DNA of 64,000 nt from Linum tenue (taxonomy: Eukaryota > Streptophyta > Magnoliopsida > Malpighiales > Linaceae). The notes beneath the pieces were generated by a model. The model made no database searches. It saw nothing but the letters and a program-made list of their open reading frames with translations, and was not told the origin of the DNA. Numbering within the stretch: the stretch's first letter is position 1; each line of letters opens with the position of its first letter. Of the stretch, positions 11,080-22,324 are shown one piece after another. The DNA is taken from positions 56,864,963-56,928,962 of the forward strand of contig CAMGYJ010000008.1 in assembly GCA_946122785.1 (NCBI GenBank), in the 5' to 3' direction. Position numbers and translations under genes: made by a program.

Positions 11080-13611
11080 TCATTCCTTGAACAAACTACG
11101 TTTAGCAGATGTTTTCTTGGAGACCTCTAAGGAGTCCCCGCCGATCCCAATGTTAAATGGTTTTTGTGCACCACAACTTTCTGGAGTAGACCTCTCATTG
11201 TCATCTAGCTTTTCAACCTTGATCTTTGCCAGTGGAGAGAGGAACCTGAGACAACAACTAATTTTTATGAGACAAGTGCACAAAAAATGTAAACGAAACT
11301 GAGTAATTTAAAAGCAAGCATCAATGCATATACTACGCACAGGGAAGCTGAAGGTGAGGTTGGCACAGATGCAGGAACCTTCCCAGGGGAAGAGGCAGAA
11401 TCAGTCTTCAGAACCTTCATAGATACACCACCCAAAGGAGGGTTCACATCCCTTGTTTCTGCAGAATTCCCAGGCCCAGGAAGCTGTCCTGAACTTGGCG
11501 AGACTAGCACCAACTGCAGCACTTCCTTGCTGAGGCAAAGCAGATGTATCAGGCAAGGCAACTGCAAGCATTGCCTCATCAGCCGGCGCGACAGCAGGTG
11601 GAGCAGGCTGTAAATTCTGTGGCAACTGAACTTGGACATGACCAGTTGCAGCGGCAAGAGCACTATCGAAAACACTGTAAATTAAATAGAGAAGCACACT
11701 GGCAATAAAGAAGGAAATAAGAGAGCACAATCAACCGACATAAAAAAAAACAACTCAACATGATAGAAAGCAGCAAGCAACCTAGACACAGGAATTGGCT
11801 GGGAGCCAATACAGAAAGCAGGAGCTGAAGCTTCAATTAATGGTGAGTCCACACATTTGCCTTTACCTTTTTCTTCACGTGAAAGCCTACCCTAGAGAAA
11901 TAACCACAAAAACCAAACAAAGCAAGTTACCAATGAGAAAAAAAGTTGGGTAAAATCTTCCAAATGCCTGGGAGGACAAACAACCTTGAGGAACTCGCCC
12001 CAATATTAGATGGCTTTGAGAACTGAACTCCCAACGACACAGAAGGCATGGCCTGCGGCACAATCTGTATAGGAGCTGGCAGAGCCAATTGAGGAGGGTG
12101 CTCAATCAATCCAGCAACCACAGTAGGATCGTTAATCGGAACCACTTGAGCAACGCGGAATTCCCCGGATGAAAGGACAGCTTTTGTAGATTTAAACTCG
12201 TGCACAACGCGGAATTCCCCGGATGAAAGGACAGCTTTTGTAGATTTTTTTAAAAAAAGAAGTTTTTGTAGATTTAAAAACTAACCAAATTCGAGTTTAA
12301 TCCTCGCTCAACTGTAGTCAGTTGGGCACCAAAAAGTGTTGTCACGGCGGCGCGAAGCAGCATGACTGCAGATGCGGCAAGAGTTGTAATACCAAGGGAT
12401 GTTATCCTCAACATCCACTATCACACCACTGCAACGATGTTTTTCTTCCTGAATAACGCAGAAAGTAAAACAATATTAGGTAGAGGCTGCGAAGTAGAGA
12501 CAAAATAAAGCCTGCGAGTAGACAACGGGCAGTACCAGCGAAGCATTTGTCTGGGAAAGGGCTCTGAGCTGTGCTAGGGTCTTTGTTCGTCGCGTTGCAT
12601 CCTCTGCAGCTGCAACAGCAGTTGCAAACTTAACAGGCAAGGAACAAACACCCTTACGCCTCTCCGCAAACCTAAAAATACAACACAACAACAAATAGAA
12701 ACCTAAGTAAAGTCAAGAAACCTGATGGAAAAGGTACAACAGGCAGCGAGAGCATTAGCATAAAACGAACCTGGTGACCAGATGATATGCCTTCGGTACT
12801 GAAGGATTGACAGCAATTCTAGTGGCAGCTGAACTGGATAGGACATAAGCAGCTGATCCCAATAAGAAATTAAAATAAAAGGAGGAAGCAGAACGCACAA
12901 AACAGGTAAAGCAGCTCAGACCGACACCAAATCGATGTACTCACCCCCTAACTTGTTGACCAAAAGGCCGCCAAACGCAAAAATCACCGAATCAATCGCA
13001 TCTGCCTGAGTCAAGGCCACATGATCCAGGATTTGTGAGAATTCATCCCACAGAGTCACTGTCGCCTTCTCCCCACTGCATATTTCGTGGAAGAAGCAAA
13101 TTATGGGTCAGGAAGGGGAAAAACCAAACCCGTAAACCACATTAAAACACAGGTGCGAACAGGAGAAAAAAATCGAGGGACCACCTTTCATCCTCCACGA
13201 CAACAGTCTGCTTGACTGTTGGCCCATTATTTGTGATTTTGTGAGAAACTCCACTGATTGAGTGCAAACGGCCAACAATGTCTACACCAGTACATATGAC
13301 CACGTAAGGACCAGACACATGGAACACTAGGCAAAAAATAAAGTGGAGTGCGAGAATAATCTACGCCCACCTGTCAAGAAACGATGATCGCCAGCACGTG
13401 TAGGCAGGGATTCGAACGGCAGAAACTCAAAAGAATCGACCGGAAAACTCTGGGAAGGAAGAGCACACTCCTGAAACAAAGTCGCCGGTGTGACACCTAG
13501 AGATAAGTCAAAAGAACATGCCCGATATAAATTTGGCGGGTTGCCAAGACCAAAAGACTTGACGACATATATCTTCCCAGCATGTAAGGCATGGGGAATG
13601 GCAGCCGCCAT
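11080..13611 (-). CDS. RPA-like single-strand DNA-binding protein of the Helitron
   Basis: Spliced minus-strand gene; exons fit GT-AG rules and keep frame: 13611-13371, 13326-13185, 13075-12945, 12828-12771, 12671-12536 and 12448-12308 (282 codons to a TGA). The product resembles the RPA70-type OB-fold proteins carried by plant Helitrons: a segment IVGRLHSISG, then GEKATVTLWDEF, then a zinc-ribbon piece with SCRICS and FWCP. Further coding-like exons follow (about 12205-11990, 11885-11782, 11665-11400, 11250-11080), ending KRSLFKE-stop as in this family, so the TGA at 12308 may be an acquired stop or be skipped by splicing. Its likely role is binding the displaced strand during rolling-circle transposition. 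The C-terminal exons are less certain because a 53-bp duplication lies between them and the zinc ribbon. Confidence 0.72.
12151..12247. repeat. Short tandem duplication in the RPA-like gene
   Basis: A block beginning CAACGCGGAATTCCCCGG and running through the AAAGGACAGCTTTTGTAGATTT segment occurs twice about 53 bp apart. It duplicates the codons for a STKAVLSSGEFRV segment at the start of the C-terminal tail. Confidence 0.85.
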
Positions 13612-15508
13612 GGAAGGAGGTGAGAGGCCTTAAATCAATGTTCCCTGGAGAACACCAGCCAAACAGAAGTAGTCAGTCAAATAGCGATGCAAAGAATTGA
13701 GAAACAACAGGAAGGGAAAAAGAGGTCAGACTGTTTCGTCCACCCAGAGTGTGCAGTAGTTGAAAACCCTAACATCACCGGGAGACTTTGCAGGCCACAT
13801 ATGGAGCAGGCGAAGCGTCACACCAGATTTGCGCGGGCCGGCAAGATTACAGGCAGCGTGTGTTCCATCTTGACAACCGAAACCAAGCAATCGCCGGAAT
13901 AACTGGTTAGAGCAAAAGATGAAAGAAAGGAGAGCAAAGATTGAGAACGGATAGAGAGAAGTTGGGACAAAAACTCGCCTGGCTGTGAAGGAGGAAAGAG
14001 GAAGGCATATACCTTGGGTATGGCCACTGAAAGAGAAGAGCACATGTGGTGGAGGCGCAAGGCAGGAAGCCATCGCATCAAATGTCATCTCTGTGCAGCA
14101 AAGCAGGGAGGCAATGCAGAGAGGGGGGGAAGTGGCGGCTGAAACCCGAGGAACAGAGAGAGGGCAAGAGCAAGGACAATGCTTCTCTCGAGGAGCCACG
14201 TCAAGGGTTCAACAATAAAGGTGAGGGGACAATAAAGAAGGAAGGAAAGGAAGTGAAAAAGAAGTAAAAATAAGCACGCATCCGTGTTTGGCGCGATCCC
14301 CACCGCAAACTACCCCCGCCAGAGAGCATCGCCAAAAGCAATAATAAATGGGGCCAAAGCGGATATTGCTGCCACCAGCGAAAGAAAAGAAGCCACATAA
14401 GCACACACCAAGGGAGCAACCAATAAGAGGGAAATGAACAGAGTAACTGAGTCCAAATGAATAGTAGGATGTGTCTTGGTGTACAGGGATTGGGCGTTTG
14501 TGCGATTAACTTTTCTTAATCTTTATGAAACGCCAACCAAAAAGTTGTATACGAGGCAAACCAGATGATGATTGTATGAGAAGAAAACATGTGGTCTTGG
14601 CAGTTTAGCAGCACTCATTTTATGATAGCATCGTCAAATGTTCTTCCCAAACCCCATACTTGGAAGCCTATTTGGGTTTCAACTTTGTTCCAACTCATGG
14701 TTTTATCTGTGGTTGCGAGCATCAATGTGCGATTATCAGGCTCTAAGACATATCATACAAGTTAAGTTCACAATAATGACTATTTTAGATAATGGTACTT
14801 GTTGATGATAATACTAATTTTCTTCTTGAATTACGCAATGGGGAGTAGTCTTGACACTTGTGATCGTTGGTATGATCAAGCATTGATCTGACAAGTAGTT
14901 AACTTGTGATTGCTTTTTCTAGCTTTCAGTGCAGGTGTTTCGAAATCTACTTTTTTCAGTCCATCGGATTCCTTCATTTGTGTTCTTCTGGATGTGTTTC
15001 TTACGACATTGTGTGAGTATTATATTTCACATTAAAATGAAAACTAAAGGGATGAGCCAAGTATATAATATACTCTCGATGTTATCCTGGTATTTGCCAT
15101 GATTGGATAATAACATCTATCATCTTCGTGATCCTCATATTTTTCACCGAGATCTACTTGCGCAAATACATGGTAAAACGATATAAAAAAACCCTTTATT
15201 TTTCTAAGACATTGGAACACTTGTTCTTCTCCTATCTCCAACATACTTGACTCGTGGTAATTGGTAAAGCTGGAGTATATCCTAAATCACTATGCAAGAC
15301 AATTTCAATAGTTGGTGGCCGAGATTAATGTATGATATGCACGACCCTCACCAAATTCTGCAAGCCGTAGATTTATTCAGAGAATCTAAAAATCCCGCAA
15401 TACATTAGTTTTCGAGTATGCTCAACTACAACCTATTCTTCACTTTTCCATTAGCTACTTGACTATGACAAATGTTAGAGTTTCATGATATGCTAAGTCA
15501 CACCGCGC
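13612..15508. other. Non-coding or unassigned stretch right of the RPA gene
   Basis: The first part (to about 14450) is probably Helitron promoter/5' sequence, but no TC terminus with an A/T insertion dinucleotide could be fixed. Overlapping open frames on both strands at 13690-14420 have no recognisable motifs and low-complexity purine-rich composition. 14450-15508 is AT-rich and holds nothing recognised. Confidence 0.4.
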
Positions 15509-15937
15509 ATGATATTTCAACACTTGATGGCTGGGAAGAAGTTACAGTATGTGCAGCTCATACTAGATTCTCTAAGTCGTTTACTTCTGGAGAATATGGA
15601 AACCCCGCAACACAAGAGCTTTCGAGGATACAAAATTAGTGCTCTCCGTTCTTTTTGCTCGATTTGCTCACCAATTCCAAGAATTATCTTCTACCCATCA
15701 TTTTGTTCCTCCTTTTACACCTCTGGTACTCCCTACCGTGCCTCCAACTTGAACCTGGCCGAACTGTTAGCTGCTCAAGATGATCTGCACTTAATTCGTA
15801 ACATCAGCCTCTATAGAGTCGCACTCTATGGGAATTATGAATTCGTCATTCACCATCTTCTTAGAGGGACAGAGTCAGATGCAATTGGAGGCCTGATGGT
15901 CAAAGACTGCCTACAGATGATATTTGCTCTAGGTATA
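15509..15937 (+). other. Unrecognised open frame truncated by a Copia LTR
   Basis: ATG at 15509 opens 147 codons, of which the last few lie in the Copia LTR starting at 15938. The C-terminal half (LNLAELLAAQDDLHLIRN onwards) has an amino-acid mix like a real protein, while the first half looks random. A stretch at about 15350-15420 resembles 15570-15640 (shared CCCCGCAACAC-like segment), hinting at an old duplication. It could be a gene relic cut by the insertion or chance. I do not recognise the product. Confidence 0.2.
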
Positions 15938-16589
15938 TATGATCAGACTTGATATCAAAATGCTAGAGATTTTGACTTTCTGTTGAACGAAAATGAAAAG
16001 AATTAAAAGGAAGAGAAGGTCGAATGAAAGCGGGGTTTCAGATAAAATAATATAGTAAGGTGAGAATCTAGAAATGAAGAGCACAACAGAAGATTAAATG
16101 GACACGATCGATTTTAACGAGGTTCCCAAACTACTGGTCAGTCCTCATCCTAGAATCAGTACCACTGATTTCTGGGAGACTCTTTTTTATTAATTTTACC
16201 TATCAAACAAAATTAAAAAAAGAACGTAAATAACAAGAATGGTAGAAAGAACCCGGATCCCAATCCGAACCCGCCACAACCTTGACGATACAGAACCTAT
16301 TCTCGTGTACTCGTCAATCCCGTTAAGATTCCCAAAGTCTAGCCCTGTACCGCTAACTTCTGAATCCCAAAGTTGCTTTTGCAAAAGGAAAAAAACCAAT
16401 TTATATAGAATCTAGGAGCATCCCAAGTAACCTTTGGTGATGATAAAGCAGAATAGACAACCTTCCCGGTATAAATCGCTTGATTTCTGTTTTCCTTTTG
16501 TGGCTGAAACAATCTATGAATTTAAGCCAAACAATCTTTGATAATGGATTCGCAATTTTGATTTCTCATCTTTCCAAATTCGTCTAACA
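15938..16589 (-). repeat. 3' LTR of the degenerate Copia
   Basis: Aligns with 18676-19385. It lacks the roughly 200-bp segment present at about 18775-18985 of the other LTR, but keeps a roughly 170-bp segment (about 16345-16515) that the other has lost. The terminal TG/CA has decayed to TA at the outer end. Confidence 0.85.
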
Positions 16590-17502
16590 ATCTCCCCCTA
16601 AATAAAAGATTGCGAATTGATAGTCACCTGCAGGCATAGAAAAAAACCTCACCTACCAGAATAATGAAAGTTCATAAGAATATATGATCAAAGAAGCATA
16701 AGCATTTGCATGTGTCCCCCTCAATTTATTGACTAACACAAACAAGAGATGCAATCAGGAGTGTCTCACCCTCAATTTGCAATCACATTCCCAAATAGAC
16801 CTATAAATGATGAAAACAGTCTCACATACTCTAGCAGGACTAAGCACAAAGAATGGAGTGAAAAGGATACTAACCGTTATTAGTTATTACACTAACACTT
16901 CCAAACACAACAAATAGATCGAAAGGTACACTTGCAAGACATCAATAAAGAAGTCTACGTACTACTTCTAGCCATAATAATTAAGGACATTTATGCATGA
17001 CCTAATGTCCTATTTAAATCCAATTTTGGAGAAGATGCTTCAAACTGAATCCTAGCAACAATTGGTAGAAAAGCATTACTGTTAGAGAAAATAACTAATC
17101 AATCCACATCCAATTGTTCAAAAAAAACTTTACCTTTGTTTAGAGAAAAAAAGATAATGCATCAGTCGTCATGTCGTGGGAGCACCCACTAACGAGAAAT
17201 CAAATGGTCCCTTCGGCTCCCAACACTGGCATATCAAATATTTGTTTTCTTTCGAACCCAAACTTGTTTGAGTGTGAGTTTTCAATTATGAGAATAAAAA
17301 GGACAAGCCTGATAACAATATTGACTAACTTGACCAGGTTGTAAACAAGCAAAACAGTTTAACAACCCTCTATTGTAGTTTATATGATGAGAACGATAAT
17401 CAATATGATGAGAACTGCTAGATCTGGAAGTTTTCCTTTTCTTTTCTTATCATATTTTATTCTAATTGTCAGAATTTACCTTGGATGATCCAGAGTCTGA
17501 CT

Positions 17503-18621
17503 TTACCTTGATATTGGTTGTTTTAAAGGACGTTCCGCATTTGGTCTAGAAAAGTTACCTTCGAGATCCAAGGAGAAAGCCATGAAGGCTTCTTCATCAG
17601 CATGATCATTTTCTAACTCAAATTCGTAGTCACTCCATGAGGCCATCATGACTCCTTTTACCTTAAGTGTTAGGGGGCAGTTAGATATGATATGTCCACT
17701 CTTTACGCATTTGTAACATGCTTGTGGATCTTTATCCTGCAACCTTGCACTTGTTTCTCTGGTCTGCTGATAAGACAGTCTATCTTGAACAAATTTGTTA
17801 TGCTCAAAAGAATCTGCATTATTATAACTTTCACTAATTCACTTTCATTCATTCTTATATTTTAACATATGGTGAAACTTCTTGCTAACTAATACAAATT
17901 CTTTCTCAAGATTAGTATTTGAATCAACATCATACTCAAAACCCATTACATGAGTTTCAAAAGCTAGACTCCTCCGACATTTATCATCGTTTCTACTTAC
18001 CTATTCTATAACGTGTTCATGACTAAGTAGTGAACCAATTTATTCATCTATAGAAAGAGTTCTCATATCCTTTGCTTTCTCAATAGTAGTGCGTTTGGGC
18101 AACAACTCTTTTGGCAATGATCTCAGAATTTTTCTCTTTAGATCTTTTGATTCAAACGTTCTTCCTAGTCCTTTGAGTTTATTTTATTAAAACAATAAAT
18201 CTGGAATACATGTCTTGAATGCTTTCGTTAGCTATCATATCAAGGCTTCATAATAATGCATAAGTAAATCGACACGTGTCTCTTTTGTATTAGAAGTACC
18301 TTCATAGGTGTGTTCCAATGAAGTCCATATCTCCCTTGCTGTTTCACAATGCTCGAGCTTGTCGGCTTCATCCATAATCATCGCAGCTTGCAAAACATGC
18401 ATCGCTCGTTGATTTAACTGAGCATTTTTCTTCTAAACTGCAGTCCACTTAGATTGATTTTCAGCATCCATTTGAACGGGACCATTTTGGAAAACCATCC
18501 ACAGCTCGTCATCAATAGCCCAGAGAAACGTCTTCATCCTCTTCTTACAGGTCGTGTAATTCGAGCTAGTGAAGATAGGAGGAGAGTTGAGAGTTGCATG
18601 ACCAAAATTCAAAGACGCCAT
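17503..18621 (-). pseudogene. Copia gag remnants (capsid start and zinc knuckle)
   Basis: The start ATG at 18621 gives MASLNFGHATLNSPPIF and MKTFLWAIDDELWMV, typical of Copia gag of the UBN2/Retrotran_gag class, ending in a stop at 18433. Downstream sequence keeps gag similarity in several frames with many breaks. A CCHC knuckle, CYKCVKSGHIISNC, is readable at about 17680-17725. No pol follows, so the element depended on another for movement. The first part could in principle still be translated as a 62-residue peptide, but I see no reason to expect a function. Confidence 0.8.
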
Positions 18622-18660
18622 GGATCTTTTATTTGGCAGTTGTTTGCTTCGTCAAGCTCC

Positions 18661-18673
18661 TGCTCTGATACCA
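18661..18673 (-). promoter_or_regulatory. Primer-binding site of the degenerate Copia
   Basis: On the minus strand TGGTATCAGAGCA follows the LTR end after a two-base spacer, complementary to initiator Met-tRNA. Confidence 0.88.
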
Positions 18674-18675
18674 TT

Positions 18676-19385
18676 TGTGATCAGACTTGATGTCAAAAAT
18701 GCTAGAGATTCTGACTTTCGATTGAATGAAAACGAAAAGAAGTAAAAGGAAGAGAAGGTCGAATGAAAGAGACGAGAGACAAGTTGATCATCTTTCTTTC
18801 TTTTCTTCCTTTGACAAAGAGTAATGGGCTTTATGAAGAGAAAGGCCAATAAACAAAAAAAGATGGACAACAGATAAAGGAAACGATTTTAAAAGACGGA
18901 TCAATTGGGCTTAAACGATTGAACCAAACCAAAGACCTCAACTCTTAAAGCTTGTGTTCTTCTTATTCCTTGGACACAAGTCCTTTGAAGCAGAGTTTCA
19001 GATAAAAAAACAGAGGAAGGCGAGAATATGAAAACAAAGAGCACAACAGAAGATTAAATGTATACGTTCTATTTTAACGAGGTTCCCAAACTACTGGTCA
19101 GTCGTCATCCTAGAATCAGTACCATTGATTTCTAGGACTCTTTTTTATTGATTTACCTATCAAGCGGAATTAAAAAAGAATGTGAATAACAATAACGATA
19201 GAAAGTACCCGGATCCCAATCCAAACCAGCCACAACCTTTACGATACAGACCCTATTCTCCTTTACTCGTCAATCCCTTTAAGATTCCCAAAGTCTAGCC
19301 CTCTACAATTTCTCAATTTAAGCCAAACAATCTTTGATAATGGATTCGCAATTCTGATTTCTCGTCTTTTCAAATTCGTCCATCA
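18676..19385 (-). repeat. 5' LTR of the degenerate Copia
   Basis: 710 bp; its plus-strand start TGTGATCAGACTTGATGTC matches the left LTR start. GTATA follows at 19386-19390. Confidence 0.85.
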
Positions 19386-19390
19386 GTATA

Positions 19391-19603
19391 GGCTTAGAAT
19401 TTTGGGCAATGACTAGGACCACAAATTGGACTGGCCGTAGTGGGGCGAGAAAAATTCTTTTTCTATCTACTTTAGATTTGGTTATATTTTATTTTGTCAA
19501 GTTCCAAAAAGGCGCTAGGCATAAGGCGAGCGCTCAGCTCCTGACTTGCGCCTTATCCGATTAAGCGTAGTCTAGGCGCGCCTAGGCGTTCGTAGAAAAA
19601 ACT
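19391..19603. other. Short unassigned stretch with GGCGC-rich repeats
   Basis: Contains a cluster of AGGCGCTAGG / CGCGCCTAGGCG words around 19510-19590 with local inverted symmetry. Such words are common in short plant repeats, but no element boundaries could be set. Confidence 0.3.
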
Positions 19604-20377
19604 GAAAATATTCATCTGTGTAGCCAAAACTTTGACGTTTCTTACAATAATAGCCACTTTTGGTGAAATACCAAAAATAGCCAGAATTTTGAAAGTTTGA
19701 TGACCAATATAGCAATTTCCGTTACAAACTTTAACGATGTTAGAAACTCTGTCAGATAGGTTAACGTTATGTTGACTAGGATGCCAAATCATCGCACACA
19801 TCAGTAGACAACATAGCTGTTGGTGACACGTAGATGCCACGTGTTATTTTAATTAAAATTAAATAAATAAATAAATAATTTTTTTCTCCCCATATCTTTC
19901 CTTTCCTTTCGGCTCTCTGCACAGATTTGTAACATAACTTCCCAAAAACAAACAAAAATTTAATTGCAGTATTAATCTCCACCCATCTTCCCACTCTCCT
20001 TTGATGTCGCATGTCGGAGCTCTACTCTTCGTAAAGTAGAGGAAGATGGCGGCCAGATGCAGGCGGAGATAGATGGTGAGCAGCGCAGCGGGGACAGATC
20101 GACGATGCCCAGTTGCAGACGGAGATAGATGGTGAGGGCGCAGCGGGGACATATTGATGACACCCAGATGCAGGCAAAGACAGATCGACGGCGCCCGAGA
20201 CAGCGACGACGATGATATTGCAACGACGGGCGGAAATGTGGGTGTGACGGCAGAGGGGTGAATTGATGTTAGCCGACAACAGGAGATGATGGTGAGCAGC
20301 GCACTGGGAAAGTTCAATTTGGCCGAGTACCCAGGCGGAGATCCACAAGCTTTTACCTTTCGACCCACTCCTGCTGG

Positions 20378-21668
20378 GGACTTTTTCCATAAATAGCACT
20401 GCTTAAAAAAAATTTCAAAAATAGCAGGTAGTCCCAAAAATTCCAAAAATAACACCCTTTTTCGAAAACCGCAGGGTGGGGCGCGGTTTTCGACGAAAAT
20501 CGCACGGGTAGGAGGCGGTTTTGCTGACTGCATGGGGCCCGAGTGGTTTGGGTGCAAATCGCACGGGTAGGGGGTGGTTTGTAATAATATTTTTTTCAAA
20601 TAATCACCATAAGTGGTCATGGCATAACTGGTTCACTTGGTTCTTTGTATGCAAGAGGTCATTTGTTTGAAACACCATCATCACATATTTAATCTTTTTA
20701 TTTAGTAGAGATTAAAAAAAGTAACATGTTGTGGGGTGGCGCTTCAAACCATGATAAAATATATAGTTAACTAAATAAAACACAACATCTACACCACCAA
20801 ACTACATGATAAAATATATAGTTAACTAAATAAAACACAACATCTACACCACCAAACTACAACTCTTTTGTGGAAACAACAACATATTGACAAAGTTTTA
20901 GTCCTTCAACGCTAAAAATCCTCAATAACTTTGAACAGCCATAACTTTGTGCTCAAAATCCGAACGTCATGAATTTTTTTTCATTTCGCATAACTTTTGA
21001 AGGACTACAATTTTTACTAGGAAGAAATTTTCAAGACAGGAATTATTATTGGATATACAGGATTTTGGGAATAACTTTACCTTCCCTTTTCACAAATCCA
21101 ATTACATTCCAAAATTATGTCTATGATAAAAGTTGTAGTCCTTAAAAAGTTATGCGAAATGAAAAAAAGTTTCATGACGTTCGGATTTTGGAGCACAAAG
21201 TTATGACCGTCCAAAATTTGACGAAATCGGAAAAAGCTCGTTCAGGGTATCAAAAGATATTTTTTCGGGACGAAGGTGGGACCAAATGGCTTCGGCTGTT
21301 TGCGGCTTGCAAGATCTCGAAAAGTTATGTGAAATAAAAAAAAATCGCGACGATCGGATACCCGAACACAAAAATACATTCGTTTGAAGTTTCCACCTAG
21401 GTTAGGATTTTTCGGAAAAAAAAATTGGACCAAACCGCAGGGTTGGGCAGTGGTTTCGGACCAAACCGTCCCCAACCCGAGCGGTTTTCAAAACCACCCC
21501 GTAACCATGCGGTTTCATCGAAAACTACGCCCCCACCTAGCGGTTTTCGTGTAAACCGCGTGGTGGGGTGGCGGTTTTTGAGAAAGGTTGCTATTTTTGG
21601 AATTTTTCCAGACTAGGTGCTATTTTTGGAAAAACATTTAAACAATGTTATTTCTGGAAAAAAAATCC
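20378..21668. mobile_element. Nested inverted-repeat element (1291 bp), Mutator-like
   Basis: The left end GGACTTTTTCCATAAATAGC pairs with the reverse complement of the right end (GGATTTTTTTTCCAGAAATA), and similarity continues over about 100 bp into GC-rich AAACCGC blocks. Possible 9-bp target copies are TCCTGCTGG (20369-20377) and TTCCGCTGG (21669-21677), matching at 7 of 9. Inside, a second inverted pair of about 60 bp (20941-20998 with 21146-21206) and a 55-bp exact tandem duplication (20751-20860) give a foldback shape. No protein is encoded. Confidence 0.55.
20751..20860. repeat. Exact 55-bp tandem duplication
   Basis: 20751-20805 and 20806-20860 are identical, starting ATGATAAAATATATAG and ending CACCACCAAACTAC. 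Confidence 0.95.
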
Positions 21669-21997
21669 TTCCGCTGGTAAGACTAAGAGAATAAAGAAAA
21701 GGGGATTTTTTCCAGACTAGGTGCTATTTTTGGAAAAGAGGGGATTTTTTCTTTGATTTGTCTATGAGAACACGAAGGTAAGACTAAGAGAATAAAGATG
21801 GTCAAAAGACCCTTATCAAATTTTAAATTTTCTTAGTTCATCCACGTGGATTTGTTATCAAATGGAGAGCGTCCAGCTCAGCCCGTTACTTTATACCGTC
21901 AAAGAATTGAACGGAAGTGACTATTTTTGGTATTTCATTAAAAGTGACTATATTTGACCAAACCGTCAAAGTTTTGACTATACAAGTACATTTTGCC

Positions 21998-22324
21998 TAA
22001 AACATAGGCATGAATTGTAAAATGGAGTTTGTACTCATCTTGCTGTTGATTTCTTTATAACCTTCCCCTTACTTTCCAAATTTTCACTCCCTTCTATTTT
22101 TCTTTCTTTCTTCCTTCGGAAACATGGATTCGGAAACATGGATTAGGATAATTGAAATTATTAAAAATATGAGTGTGAAGTGGGTAACAATTAACATGAT
22201 TACTCTCTTACTTTTGTTTCTGCCTATAAAATATAGCAAAGCTAATCTAATGATAAACCATTGTTTTCATCAATAACAAGATTGGAATTTCCTACAATAT
22301 TTTGGAGTAAGGTAACTTGCATTT
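21998..22324. other. AT-rich stretch, nothing recognised
   Basis: No open frame, repeat or motif that I can support. Confidence 0.4.

Larger units (their letters stand above)
1123..13611 (-). mobile_element. Helitron (minus strand), coding part, 3' end destroyed
   Basis: The interval holds the two gene types of autonomous plant Helitrons on the same strand: an RPA-like single-strand DNA-binding protein (11080-13611) and a Rep-helicase (1123-9677, interrupted by a Copia element at 1855-6710). The downstream half of the helicase, the 3' hairpin and the CTRR terminus are missing because a gypsy LTR abuts at 1122/1123. The 5' TC terminus was not located; it should lie to the right of 13611. Stops and frameshifts in the Rep-helicase show that this copy is dead. 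Confidence 0.75.
15938..19385 (-). mobile_element. Degenerate non-autonomous Copia retrotransposon
   Basis: LTRs at 15938-16589 (3' LTR) and 18676-19385 (5' LTR), flanked by the 5-bp duplication GTATA (15933-15937 and 19386-19390). The primer-binding site is at 18661-18673 and the polypurine tract AGGGGGAGAT at about 16590-16599, both on the minus strand. Between them only gag remnants are readable; no protease, integrase or RT is present. Each LTR has lost a different segment, so total lengths differ (652 and 710 bp). Confidence 0.88.
19604..21997. mobile_element. Inverted-repeat DNA element, Mutator-like, without transposase
   Basis: About 70 bp at the left end (19604-19685, with CCAAAACTTTGACG and GAAATACCAAAAATAG) matches the reverse complement of the right end (21920-21997). 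Between the ends there is no recognisable transposase. A clear target duplication was not found, so the superfamily is a guess from the TIR style. A second inverted-repeat element is inserted in it at 20378-21668. Confidence 0.5.

Noticed and set aside
13690..14420. Overlapping open frames on both strands
   Set aside because: Purine-rich low-complexity sequence, no motifs, no consistent splice structure.
19859..20620. 253-codon minus-strand open frame
   Set aside because: It crosses the left edge of the nested inverted-repeat element (20378), is low-complexity and has no motif, so it is a chance frame.
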